Of a DNA stretch of 64,000 nucleotides, positions 30,789-40,600 are shown piece after piece. Below the pieces are notes generated by a model. The model saw nothing but the letters and a program-made list of their open reading frames with translations, made no database searches and was not told the origin of the DNA. A program made the translations under genes and the position numbers. The DNA is taken from IMG/VR virus record IMGVR_UViG_3300031576_000026, positions 1 through 64,000 of that record. One strand, given 5' to 3'. Position 1 is the first letter of the stretch. Each line of letters begins with the position of its first letter. This stretch comes from a virus.

Positions 30789-32588
30789 ATGTCATCACCT
30801 TTTATATGGAATGGAAATTTTGCTAAATCATTAAAACAAAGATTAAATCTTAATGATAAAGCATATATTCTTCCGGAAACTACTGATCCTACCGTATCAG
30901 CAACCGATGCACCTAGAAGTTCACTTGTTTTACAAGATACGGGCTCTGGTGGTAAATTATTCATAAAACAAGATACAGGTTCTTCTACTAACTGGAATCA
31001 GTTATTAGATTCATCAGCTAGTGATGCTTTATATCTTCGTTTAAATGGATCTAATTCAATAACTTCTTTTATTGATTATACCCAAACTGCTACACCAGCT
31101 AGTCCTGCAGCGTCCCACAATCGATACTATTTTAAGAGTAACAATCGTCCAGCTACTTTAGATAGCACGGGCCAAGAAGTTTTTCAAGTTTGGCAAAATA
31201 CTGCTTTTAGTACATTTATTGGAACTGCAGCAACTACTACAACAGCAGTTGCAAATACGGCTGCCGGTTTTGATGCTGGACTTTCCCTAACTACAGGAGC
31301 TGTAAATGCTTTATTTGGGACGAATGCAGGAAAAGCATTAACAACAGGATCTGCAAATGCTTATTTTGGAGTAGCAGCAGGAGAATTTACTACAACAGGA
31401 GGGAACAATACATGTGTTGGAAGGAGTGCTGGAAATTCCCTTACTACGGCGGGGGATTGTACTTATGTTGGATCAGAAGCAGGAAAACTCGCTACAATAG
31501 GAACGAGAAATACATGTATTGGAATGAAAGCTGGAACTTCCCTTGTTACTGCGGAAGATTGTACTTATGTTGGCGGTTTTGCGGGTATATTCGCTACGGG
31601 AAGTCATAATACTGTTGTAGGATCATTAGCTTTTAATGGTCTTGCATCTACTGGCAGTTTTAACACAGCTATTGGTCGTGCTGCTATGAGCACTGGCACT
31701 ATAACAGGAACTCAAAATACTGCACTTGGGTACAACGCACTTCTGGAACTAACTACAGGAATTCAAAATACAGCTTGTGGTGCAGCAGCTTTACGTCAAG
31801 TTACGACTGGAAGCAACAATTCTGCTCTTGGTTTAGCTGCTGGTGTAAATGTGACCACAGGTAGCGATAACATCTTTCTTGGAGCTAACAACCTTTCAGG
31901 TTCAGCTGTAACAGCTTCAAATGAATGGGTTGTTGGTAGTCAACTTAATCCAATTAATAATGCATATTTTGGTCGTGGATTTTCGTCTCCAACTTTAGCT
32001 GACTTTACCATGGGAGTTGCTGGGGCAACAGGAACTGATATCTCGGCTAATGCTTCAGGCTTCAAAATAGCTGGCGCAAGAGGAACAGGAACTGGCGCTG
32101 GTGGGCACATCTTTTTTCAGACTGCTCCTGCGGGTGCTACGGGATCTACACAAAATGCCCTTGTTAGCCGATGGGAGATCGAAGATGTTAGCGGACATCT
32201 TTTAGCTTCTACGGACAATGTCTCAGACATTGGCGGAGTTACCAGGCCAAGAGATTTATTTTTAGGACGGCATTTTTCTTTCGAAGGGAAATTAAAAGGC
32301 CATAGAACTGCAGTAGCGGATGCAAATTATACTACAGTTGAAGGAGACTATATTGTTGCCTTTTCCTCTCTAACTCTTCCTAGGACTGTTAACTTAGTTG
32401 CAGCTGCAACAGCGGGTAGTGGCACAGTTCTTTACATAAAAGACGAAGCTGGAACTGCAGGAACAAACAACATCACAGTTGATCCAGCAGGTGCAGAAAC
32501 CGTAGACGGATCTACTACGATTCTTATTAGTGCAAATTTTGGAGTTGCAAGACTTTACTCAAATGGAGCTAATTGGTTTACTTTTTAA
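30789..32588 (+). CDS. tail fibre/adhesin with YadA-like repeats (599 aa)
   Basis: Residues about 160-370 are some ten units of 18-25 residues of the form N-T-x-(L/V/I)-G-x-x-A-G-x-x-L-T-T-G, the pattern of trimeric autotransporter head (YadA/Hia-like) beta-rolls, which phages also use in fibres. The C-terminal part (VEGDYIVAFSSL...GTNNITVDPAGAETVDG) is a fibre-tip module. It is a likely host-recognition protein. Confidence 0.7.
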   Translation: MSSPFIWNGNFAKSLKQRLNLNDKAYILPETTDPTVSATDAPRSSLVLQDTGSGGKLFIKQDTGSSTNWNQLLDSSASDALYLRLNGSNSITSFIDYTQTATPASPAASHNRYYFKSNNRPATLDSTGQEVFQVWQNTAFSTFIGTAATTTTAVANTAAGFDAGLSLTTGAVNALFGTNAGKALTTGSANAYFGVAAGEFTTTGGNNTCVGRSAGNSLTTAGDCTYVGSEAGKLATIGTRNTCIGMKAGTSLVTAEDCTYVGGFAGIFATGSHNTVVGSLAFNGLASTGSFNTAIGRAAMSTGTITGTQNTALGYNALLELTTGIQNTACGAAALRQVTTGSNNSALGLAAGVNVTTGSDNIFLGANNLSGSAVTASNEWVVGSQLNPINNAYFGRGFSSPTLADFTMGVAGATGTDISANASGFKIAGARGTGTGAGGHIFFQTAPAGATGSTQNALVSRWEIEDVSGHLLASTDNVSDIGGVTRPRDLFLGRHFSFEGKLKGHRTAVADANYTTVEGDYIVAFSSLTLPRTVNLVAAATAGSGTVLYIKDEAGTAGTNNITVDPAGAETVDGSTTILISANFGVARLYSNGANWFTF

Positions 32589-32597
32589 GGACTAAAT

Positions 32598-33824
32598 ATG
32601 TCTGACGTCAATTTTAATTCAAGCACTAAAAAGGCAGCAGTCTCAGGGGATGCGGGATCTTTTACCGATCTTTCTTTGACAAGCTTTACAGATTTTACAC
32701 AAATTGCAACTCCGGCTAATCCCACTGCTCTGCATGATCGTCTCTACTTTAAAAGTGATGACAAACTTTATAAGAAAACAAGTGCTGGAGTAGAATCAGA
32801 AGTAGGGGGCGCAGGAACTCCTGCGGGGGCAGATACTCAAATACAGTTTAACGATGCTGGGGCTTTCGGTGGAGATGCTGATTTCATTTGGAATAAAACA
32901 ACTAATCTGTTAACAATAACAGGCAGGACAACTATTTCAGCGGGTACTTTAGCTAGTGCTACTTCTGCACTTCGCGCAACAGGTACTTTAGACACAACTG
33001 GATTTGAAGTGCTAATCGATTCTTCGGCTACTTCTTCTGGCTCTGCCGCATCTCAAGAGCAGTTCTCTGTGTTCGGATCAATGGGAGCTGGTCATACCGG
33101 CGCTGGGCTTTTAGTTGGTGTGTTTGGAGGGAATACCGCGCTTGGAACCGGCAATTTGTTGTCTCTTGCTGGCAATTTTGGCGGAGTATTCAGCGCTGAA
33201 GTGGGAGCACCCACGGGAGTAAGAGTAGGAGCCTTAGGAAAAGCAACGGGCTCATCTAAGAATTATGGTTTAATAGGATTTGGTCTTGGTGGGACAATAG
33301 AAACTGTTGGTGTTTATGGATCAGCTAATGCTTTTGCTGGGAATGGCGCTGGTGGGTATTTTATATTTGACACTGATGGCAATCCTGGAGTTCGTCCAAA
33401 TACCACAGGTGCTTTAATAGCAAACAATAATACTGCTGCTTTTTCTATTTTTAAAGCTCAAGATAATGGGAGCACCATCTTTGAAATTAAAGACGGGGGT
33501 GACGTTGTCATTTCCAAAGCTAATGTTCTCGGATCATCTTCAACTAGTTTAACGGCAGACAATCAAGTAGTTTCTCCTGCGAACACAAGCTATATTCGTC
33601 TTAGCTCTGATAATGCAGTTGCAACGAATCGAACTTTCACTTTATCTGCTGGAACAGCAGGGCAGCAACTCCTTTTAGAATGGACTGGAACAAATGCTGC
33701 TGAACTCCTAGCAGACGCAAATACGAAACTCTCGGTTACATGGCTTCCGACAGAATTTGATACTTTGTCTTTAATTTATAATGGAGCCGCTTGGCTCGAA
33801 GTTGCTAGGAGTACAAATGCCTAA
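32598..33824 (+). CDS. tail fibre-like protein (408 aa)
   Basis: Gly/Ala/Ser/Thr-rich with QIQFNDAGAFGGDADFIWN and FTDFTQIATPANPTALHDRLYFKSDDKLYKK, phrases typical of phage fibre proteins; the second also occurs in modified form in the preceding fibre (DYTQTATPASPAASHNRYYF). The C-terminus (AELLADANTKLSVTWLPTEFDTLSLIYNGAAW) is a fibre-tip module. The two fibres probably share an attachment site. Confidence 0.66.
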   Translation: MSDVNFNSSTKKAAVSGDAGSFTDLSLTSFTDFTQIATPANPTALHDRLYFKSDDKLYKKTSAGVESEVGGAGTPAGADTQIQFNDAGAFGGDADFIWNKTTNLLTITGRTTISAGTLASATSALRATGTLDTTGFEVLIDSSATSSGSAASQEQFSVFGSMGAGHTGAGLLVGVFGGNTALGTGNLLSLAGNFGGVFSAEVGAPTGVRVGALGKATGSSKNYGLIGFGLGGTIETVGVYGSANAFAGNGAGGYFIFDTDGNPGVRPNTTGALIANNNTAAFSIFKAQDNGSTIFEIKDGGDVVISKANVLGSSSTSLTADNQVVSPANTSYIRLSSDNAVATNRTFTLSAGTAGQQLLLEWTGTNAAELLADANTKLSVTWLPTEFDTLSLIYNGAAWLEVARSTNA

Positions 33825-34035
33825 AAATTTAAAACGCATCCGTGAAATTAAATTAGTTCCGGATTCCTCGGGACTATCCTTTAGTCATATACTAGTTGAA
33901 TATGAATCTGGAGCATCAGAATATGCTGATGTTAGCATTTCAAAAAATTTAAAAGATGATCCCTCTGGACTGGATTTGACTAAAGCCCAAGACGTGTTCA
34001 ACTACGCTAAAGGGAAAGCTGAAGGTAATTTATAA
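33817..34035 (+). CDS. small protein (72 aa) following fibre gene
   Basis: Start taken at ATG 33817, which overlaps the stop of the fibre gene (ATGCCTAA). Residues LKRIREIKLVPDSSGLSFSHILVEYESGASEYADV form strands. No family is recognised; it may be a fibre chaperone or virion protein. Confidence 0.5.
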   Translation: MPKNLKRIREIKLVPDSSGLSFSHILVEYESGASEYADVSISKNLKDDPSGLDLTKAQDVFNYAKGKAEGNL

Positions 34036-34095
34036 CTTATTAGATTCTTTGAGAGATTCTATATATCATAGTGAGAATATTCTATAATATATAAT

Positions 34096-34107
34096 TTAAC
34101 AACTATA
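34096..34107 (+). promoter_or_regulatory. TTAACAACTATA late-promoter-like element
   Basis: AATTTAACAACTATATATAGATTT lies in a 111-bp gap, about 40 bases before ATG 34147. Its downstream bases match the copy at 11913. Confidence 0.55.
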
Positions 34108-34146
34108 TATAGATTTAATTCTTCTGTATAATTAAGGAGATAATCA

Positions 34147-35742
34147 ATGTCACAATTAGCATGGCGCAATCCGGCCAGAATGATGGATTCTGCATCTACG
34201 GTATTGCCTAGTGGTTCTGGTCCGGTTGTTGTTGATAGTGTTGTTGTTCAAAATCATGACCGTATTCTTTTTACACAATTAAGTGATCCGTTAAAAAATA
34301 ATAGGATATTTAAACCCAATAATATTGGTGTTAGTGTTAACTGGGTCTTAGAAAAAGATGGATATGATGCTGTAAAAGCTGAATTTCATGGAGACCCTTC
34401 AGATGGTGAAATTCTTTATGTAAGAGAAGGGGCAATTCATAAAGACAAAATTTTTGCGTTTAGATCTGAATCTAATACATGGGATAATATTCTTCAAGGT
34501 GCTTCTGATATCGTAGCTATCCACAGGGATAATTCTCAACCTCCTAGTACAAATATTAGCTGGAATAATTTTAAATTAATGGATTTGGCTAATGCAACTT
34601 TAGCAAATGATGCTATTAATAAAGGCCAATTAGATGCAGCAATTGCTAGTGTTTCTATGGCGGCAGATCCAAACGCCATTCGTAAAAATAATACAAATCC
34701 TCCAATCACTGATATTTCTTGGGCTGGATTTCGTTTAATTAATTTGGGTAATGGTCTTGTTGCCGGTGATGCTGTTAATAAATCACAATTAGATCTTAAA
34801 GCTGATCTTAGTTATGTTAATTCGCAAAATGCTGCTCAGGATTTAGTAATAGCTGCTAAGGCAAATACAAGCTATGTTGATTCACAAAATGCTGCTCAAG
34901 ATGCAGTAATCGCTCTTAAGGCTGATAAAACATATGTTGATTCACAAAATGCTGCTCAAGATGCAGTAATCGCTCTTAAGGCTGATAAAACTTATGTAGA
35001 TGCACAGGACACTCTTAAAGCTAATATTACATATGTTGATTCACAAAATGCTGCTCAAGATGCAGTAATCGCTCTTAAGGCTGATAAAACATATGTTGAT
35101 TTTCAAAATGCTGCTCAAGATGCACAAATTGCTATTAGATTAAGAACAGACGGTGGCAATCAAATGGCTGGTGATCTAAAATGGTCATCTGATAATTTAT
35201 TTGACATTGGAGCCTCTGGAGTTAACCGTCCAAGAAGTGGTTATTTTGGAACTTCTCTTGTTGTTGGCAATTCTTTCACTATTACATCTAATAGTGTTGC
35301 TGGAGATGAGACTAGTCATCTTACTATTAAATCAAAGCCCTCTTCTACAGCACCTTATTTCTTTAAAGTACTTCCCTCTGATACCACAGGTAGATCAGAA
35401 AGAATAAGGGTTGGAAAAATAGATTTAGTGTATGGCGAAGCTGGAACCGGTGGATTTTTCGACAATGACGGCTTTGGTATAATGAATAACGTTAATGGTC
35501 AACCTATAGCAGAATTAACAATAGGTGGTGGAACTATTAGATTTAGAGGATCTGATGTTCTAATTCATGAAGGACTTAGGGTTATAGGTTTTGTTAATCT
35601 TTCTGGTGGTCATATGAATTTAGCCCCCAAAACCACAGCACAAAGAGATGCATTTGGTGCTACGGCTGGGGCCATTGTGTTTAATTCAACCGTTGGTAAA
35701 CATCAAGGATTTGATGGAACTAACTGGAATGATATGTATTAA
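34147..35742 (+). CDS. tail fibre with coiled-coil repeat shaft (531 aa)
   Basis: The N-terminal 140 residues form an attachment-like domain. From about residue 219 there are tandem 20-residue units YVDSQNAAQDAVIALKADKT, a heptad-compatible trimeric coiled coil. The C-terminus contains a fibre-tip module ending GAIVFNSTVGKHQGFDGTNWNDMY, the form of many phage fibres. AAGGAG precedes ATG 34147. Confidence 0.75.
   Translation: MSQLAWRNPARMMDSASTVLPSGSGPVVVDSVVVQNHDRILFTQLSDPLKNNRIFKPNNIGVSVNWVLEKDGYDAVKAEFHGDPSDGEILYVREGAIHKDKIFAFRSESNTWDNILQGASDIVAIHRDNSQPPSTNISWNNFKLMDLANATLANDAINKGQLDAAIASVSMAADPNAIRKNNTNPPITDISWAGFRLINLGNGLVAGDAVNKSQLDLKADLSYVNSQNAAQDLVIAAKANTSYVDSQNAAQDAVIALKADKTYVDSQNAAQDAVIALKADKTYVDAQDTLKANITYVDSQNAAQDAVIALKADKTYVDFQNAAQDAQIAIRLRTDGGNQMAGDLKWSSDNLFDIGASGVNRPRSGYFGTSLVVGNSFTITSNSVAGDETSHLTIKSKPSSTAPYFFKVLPSDTTGRSERIRVGKIDLVYGEAGTGGFFDNDGFGIMNNVNGQPIAELTIGGGTIRFRGSDVLIHEGLRVIGFVNLSGGHMNLAPKTTAQRDAFGATAGAIVFNSTVGKHQGFDGTNWNDMY
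34801..35127 (+). repeat. 60-bp tandem repeats in fibre shaft
   Basis: Units of 60 bp (20 codons) repeat through this span. 34871-34920 and 34931-34980 are identical over the 50 bases compared, and a third near-identical copy begins about 35032 after a 14-codon insertion. Nucleotide identity, including third positions, indicates recent duplication, so fibre length may vary between relatives. Confidence 0.8.
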
Positions 35743-35753
35743 TAGGAGATAAA

Positions 35754-35990
35754 ATGGCAAGGATTGTATTAGTGATTAATAGTAGTAAAGAATCTATAAA
35801 TCAGTTAAACGAGAAGGTTATCAACGCTAGTGGTAATCCACACGAAGGTATTGTAAAATGTCGTAATTATTTAGATTCTCTTCTAGCTGGTGCTGTGGAT
35901 GCTAGCGTTCAAGCAACGACTCGGGACACAGATCCAGCAGTTGCTACTTCTGGTTCGGGATCAGCTCAGAGAACATACGATTTATCATAA
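35754..35990 (+). CDS. small virion-module protein (78 aa)
   Basis: The first half (RIVLVINSSKESINQLNEKVINASGNPHEGIV) is followed by a Thr/Ala/Ser-rich C-terminus (TRDTDPAVATSGSGSAQRTYDLS). This is a layout I recall from phage genes next to fibres, of unknown role. GGAG precedes the ATG. Confidence 0.55.
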   Translation: MARIVLVINSSKESINQLNEKVINASGNPHEGIVKCRNYLDSLLAGAVDASVQATTRDTDPAVATSGSGSAQRTYDLS

Positions 35991-36002
35991 TAAGAGGTAA
36001 GT

Positions 36003-36422
36003 ATGCCACATATGTATGAAAAAATGGCTAGAATGGCCTCTAAGAAAAAAAATAAAGAACCCATGTCTGATATGGAAAAGAAGGCTAAAATGGGAGTTCT
36101 TGGTTCTCTTAGAGATGAAATGTCTGGCATGATGAGCGATAAACTTAAATCTCTAAAAAAGGTTAGTGTTGCTTCTGATACTAAAGAAGGACTCAAAAAA
36201 GGTTTAGAAAAAGCAGAAGAGATGGTTGAAAGGGCTCCCGGTGATGAAGAAACAAAAGAAGAAGTGCCGATGGGTGAAGCGGGAGAATCAGAAGAAGAAT
36301 ATGAAGCCATGTCTAAAGAAGAGTTAGATTCTGAAATTAAAGAGATGGAAGCACACCTCGAAGGATTAAAAAAGCTAAGAGAGAAAAAATCCGATAATTC
36401 ATCTCCTAAGATGAACTATTAA
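36003..36422 (+). CDS. Lys/Glu/Met-rich protein (139 aa)
   Basis: Strongly charged, with many Met, Lys and Glu residues and helical heptads (EEYEAMSKEELDSEIKEMEAHLEGLKKLREKK). It is placed just before the adaptor gene. It may be a small assembly chaperone or internal protein; no family is recognised. Confidence 0.5.
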   Translation: MPHMYEKMARMASKKKNKEPMSDMEKKAKMGVLGSLRDEMSGMMSDKLKSLKKVSVASDTKEGLKKGLEKAEEMVERAPGDEETKEEVPMGEAGESEEEYEAMSKEELDSEIKEMEAHLEGLKKLREKKSDNSSPKMNY

Positions 36423-36445
36423 AATTGCCATAGAAGGAGATTTTT

Positions 36446-37660
36446 ATGGCAACGCCTTGGATGACTAGTGATGATTTAGTCGCTGCAGTCAAAAGAAAAA
36501 TATCATTTCCCTCATCTCAAAGTACCTTCACTGATACTGAAATATTAGCATTTGCTAATGAAGAAATGGCTATATCCCAAGTTCCTGCAGTAATGTCTTT
36601 TCATGAAGAATACTTCGTCACAACAACAAAAGTTACTATAGAATCCAATAAAAATCGATATCCCATCCCAGAAAGAGCTATTGGGATGAAGTTAAGAGAC
36701 TTATTCTGGGAAGATGATAATGGCAATATATTCGAAATGACTAAAGTCTCTGAAGAAGATAGAGCATTTTTTCAAAGAAATATCGGTGCAAATCAAGCCA
36801 TTCATAAATATCTTATGGAAGGCAATGATATTATTTTAACTCCTCTTGTCCTATCTCAACCAACCGGCAAATTATTATTTGTTTATTTTTTGAGACCAAA
36901 CCAATTAGTATCGAATAACAAAGCGGCTATTATATCTTCTTTTGGAAGAACTATAACCGTTGATAATACATCTTTAGTGGCTGGTAATACTGTAACTATA
37001 AATTCTACAGTTTTTACTGCTGTTGGTGCTGCTCCAACCGGGAATCAATTTTTAATAGGCGGGACTTCGGCGATTACAGCAACCAATTTAAACACTGTAA
37101 TTAATGTTAGTGGAGTGGTTGCCTCTGCTATTTCTGGTACAGTCCTTACCCTAACCTTTAGCAATAGAAACTTAGAGACAACTACTACTAATAGTTCTGC
37201 TTTTGTAATATCTTCTCTGAAGATAAATTTTTCCAGCATTCCGATTAATATTACAAATGGATCAATAATTGACTTTCTACAAACTAGGCCGGGTCATAAA
37301 ACCATGGCATTTTCGGTCTCTATCCCTAGTTCTGGAGTTTCTGGCAATACTATATCTTTCACAGAAAGTGATATACCAGCAGATTTAATAGTTGGTGATT
37401 ACATTGCTTCAGAGAATGAATGTATTATACCACAAATTCCCAGTGATTTACACAATGGTCTTGCAGAAAGATCATCTGCTCGAATATTAGCTGCGTTAGG
37501 TGATAGAGAAGGGCTTCAAGTCAGTATAGCGAAAATACAGGAGATCGCTGCAGCAGAAGGACCATTGTTAGATAATAGAGTTGAAGGATCTCCTATTAAA
37601 ATTACGAGTAGACATTCTCTATTGAGATATAATAAAAGTTCGGTTAAAAGACGTATATAA
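36446..37660 (+). CDS. head-tail adaptor (tail tubular protein-like) with inserted domain
   Basis: 404 residues. The N-terminal helices (SQSTFTDTEILAFANEEM...VPAVMSFHEEYFV) and C-terminal part (NECIIPQIPSDLHNGLAERSSARILAALGDREGL) are those of podovirus gatekeeper/adaptor proteins. Residues about 170-255 (ITVDNTSLVAGNTVTINSTVFTAVG...) are an extra beta domain often inserted in phage structural proteins. The long nozzle protein follows, as expected. Confidence 0.7.
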   Translation: MATPWMTSDDLVAAVKRKISFPSSQSTFTDTEILAFANEEMAISQVPAVMSFHEEYFVTTTKVTIESNKNRYPIPERAIGMKLRDLFWEDDNGNIFEMTKVSEEDRAFFQRNIGANQAIHKYLMEGNDIILTPLVLSQPTGKLLFVYFLRPNQLVSNNKAAIISSFGRTITVDNTSLVAGNTVTINSTVFTAVGAAPTGNQFLIGGTSAITATNLNTVINVSGVVASAISGTVLTLTFSNRNLETTTTNSSAFVISSLKINFSSIPINITNGSIIDFLQTRPGHKTMAFSVSIPSSGVSGNTISFTESDIPADLIVGDYIASENECIIPQIPSDLHNGLAERSSARILAALGDREGLQVSIAKIQEIAAAEGPLLDNRVEGSPIKITSRHSLLRYNKSSVKRRI

Positions 37661-37682
37661 TGTATGTATTTGAGAGAACTTA

Positions 37683-40600
37683 ATGCCTTCTTCAATTCTA
37701 ATAAAAGCTGCCGGATTAGACACATCGTCCAATTCTTTAAGCACCCCAGATGGAAGTCTATCTAAAGCTTCCAATGTTATTATTTTCAGAGATAATGTAG
37801 TCGAATCTCGCAGGGGATTCAAAATTTACGGAAATAACTTCGGCACATCTACAGATAGAGCCAAGCAATTAGTCGTATATCGCGATAGAATATTAAGACA
37901 TTATACTAATAAACTACAATTTGATAATGGTGGTGTTTTTACTGATTTTAGTGGAACCTTTAATGAAACTGAAACTGGGTTAAGAATAAAAAGTATACAA
38001 GCCAATGGTAATTTTTATTTCACAACAGATGAGGGAATTAAAAAAATATCAGCCACATCTGGATCTGAATTAACATCAAGTTCTGGGTATATCATTGCTT
38101 CTGGTGGTGTAAAGGCTATTGATTTTCAAGCTAGAGTAAAAACCACTAGTGGTACACAGAGTGCTTTTTTTACACAAGATAGTACAGTGGCTTATAGGCA
38201 TGTTTGGGGAATAATTGATGCCAATTCTAACCTTATATTAGGCTCTCCCAGTCAAAGAGTTGAAGTATTTAATACTCTATTAAATCTAATGCTCCGGGAT
38301 CATATGAGGCTTTTGGGAGCTTTAGATGATATATCTGTTCAATCTGGAAGTATCATAAATGATGCAAATTATATAAGTTCTTTGGGATTATCCAATACGG
38401 CATCTGCTTCTGATTTAAGAAGTAAATTAATAAGTTTAGCTGAGAAATTAGATAAAGAAAGGGGTACATTAGCTGGAACGGCTGATATAGATACAGCAAC
38501 TATTGCGAGTGGGGTTTGCACTATTGATTTCGCTGCGGCATTTTTTCCAAATAGACAATTTGAAGTTGGAGATAAAATATTTTTAAGTGGATTTACTCCA
38601 GCTAGTGGTACTTTGGATGGAGTACAAACTGTTATTTCAGTGGATTTAGGATCGGGTGCTTCCGTCATCAAATTCAATACTACAGCTAGTGGTGCAGTAA
38701 CTTTAAGTAGTGAAAGTATTGAATCTGGTTGGTTTAGATCAATAACTCAACCTTCAATTCCTAGTACAGTTCCCACAGATCAAGAATTAGTTTCACTACA
38801 AACTTATATTAGCAATATCATAATAGAACTACAATCTTCTCGACACTTGAGAAGAATAGCTAAAAATGATGGGTCTGCTACCGCTTCTCCTTTAGAATTA
38901 GATGAAGCCGGATCAAGTATTGCTGCAGCTAATGCTGTTACAATAGCTATTGTTGCTCCGGGTGATGTTGGAAATTTTTTATCCACTGGTGATAAAATAT
39001 TTTTAAGTGGAACCTGGAAAGACTCATTAGCTGTTTCATTTGCTGGAGTTCAAACTATAACCGGAACTACAGCAACAACATTTTCTTTTACGCATCCAGG
39101 GTCTGCATTAGCTATAGGAGCAGTAGATTTAGATACTGATTCTACTACAGATCGTATATTACGTTTCACTTCTGCAACTAAATCTACTTACATCGATCCA
39201 TTAGAAATTACAACAACAACAACTGTTCTATTAGATATTGCCATTCCTCAAGACATAACAACTAGTCATTTTCTTCAAATATATAGAACTGTAGTTAGCT
39301 CTGCTACTGGAGCTGTTATTTTATCAGATTTAAATGCTGGTGATGAAATGCGGCTCGTATATGAAGCATTTCCCACTCAAACGGAAATAGATACTAAGTT
39401 AATGATAGTTGAGGATATTGTACCAGATACACTTCGTGATGGTGGAACTAATCTTTATACTAACTCTATTAGTGGAGAAGGCATTCTACAGGCTAATGAT
39501 ATACCACCTTTCGCTAAAGATATCAATCGTTTTAAAAATGTTTTATTCTATGCTAATACAAGAACAAGACATCGAAGAGATTTAGCACTATTAGGCGTTT
39601 CCACTATGATTGATCTTTTTACTAGTGGAACTACGCCAAAAATTAATATAACGGATGGCTCTAATCATCATACTTATGATTTTGTAACTGGGATTAAAGA
39701 AGTTACATCATTAGCTTGTGGTGATTCTTCTATGTTATCAGGAGCGGGAGCTTCTTCATATTTTTTAATTAATTCAGCAAATAATATTAATAAATATTAC
39801 GTCTGGTATAAAAAAGATAGTTCAACAGATCCAGGAGTGGCTGGTAGAACAGGAATTCTAGTCGATTTAACCGATATTGATGGTAGTGGTACGGCGTCTG
39901 CTTCAGTAATAGCCTCTAGAACGAGAGATAAAATCAATTCATTGGCTTTATTTGATTTCACTGCAACATCCAGTGGTTCTAATGTGACCATTACAAATGT
40001 AGATGTTGGTTATACAGATGATTCTAATATAGGAACACTTCCAGGTTCTTTCACAATAACGACAACTACTCAAGGGAGAGGAGAAAGATCTACACAGGAA
40101 ATAACTAGTATTACCTGTGTAGCGGATGTTGCGGATAGCTTAAATGGTAAATATTTTAATATTAATACCGCATTCAATAGGGATTTATTTTATGTCTTCT
40201 ATAAGACAAGCGCCGCTTTAAGTGATCCAGCTCCAGCTGGAAGAACAGGCATACAAGTTAATATTGCAACAGGGGCTTCTGCAACTGCAGTCGCCACAGC
40301 CACAAAAGATGCTTTAAATGCATTATCTAATAAATTTATTGCTAGTAGTGTCGGAGCTATATTAACCGTAAAAAATTTCGACTTTGGGCCAGCAATTGAT
40401 GCAACCCCTGAAACTAGCGGATTTACTATTTCTATTACTCAACAGGGAGCCTTAGAAGTTTTATTATCTTCTTTAGTATCCATAGCTCAAGCCATAGATG
40501 AAACAGCCAGAAGTCTTGTACGAATAGTAAATAGGAACGAACGTGAAGTATCTTATGGATTTTACTTATCTGGCCCTGCCGATACTCCAGGTAAAATGCT

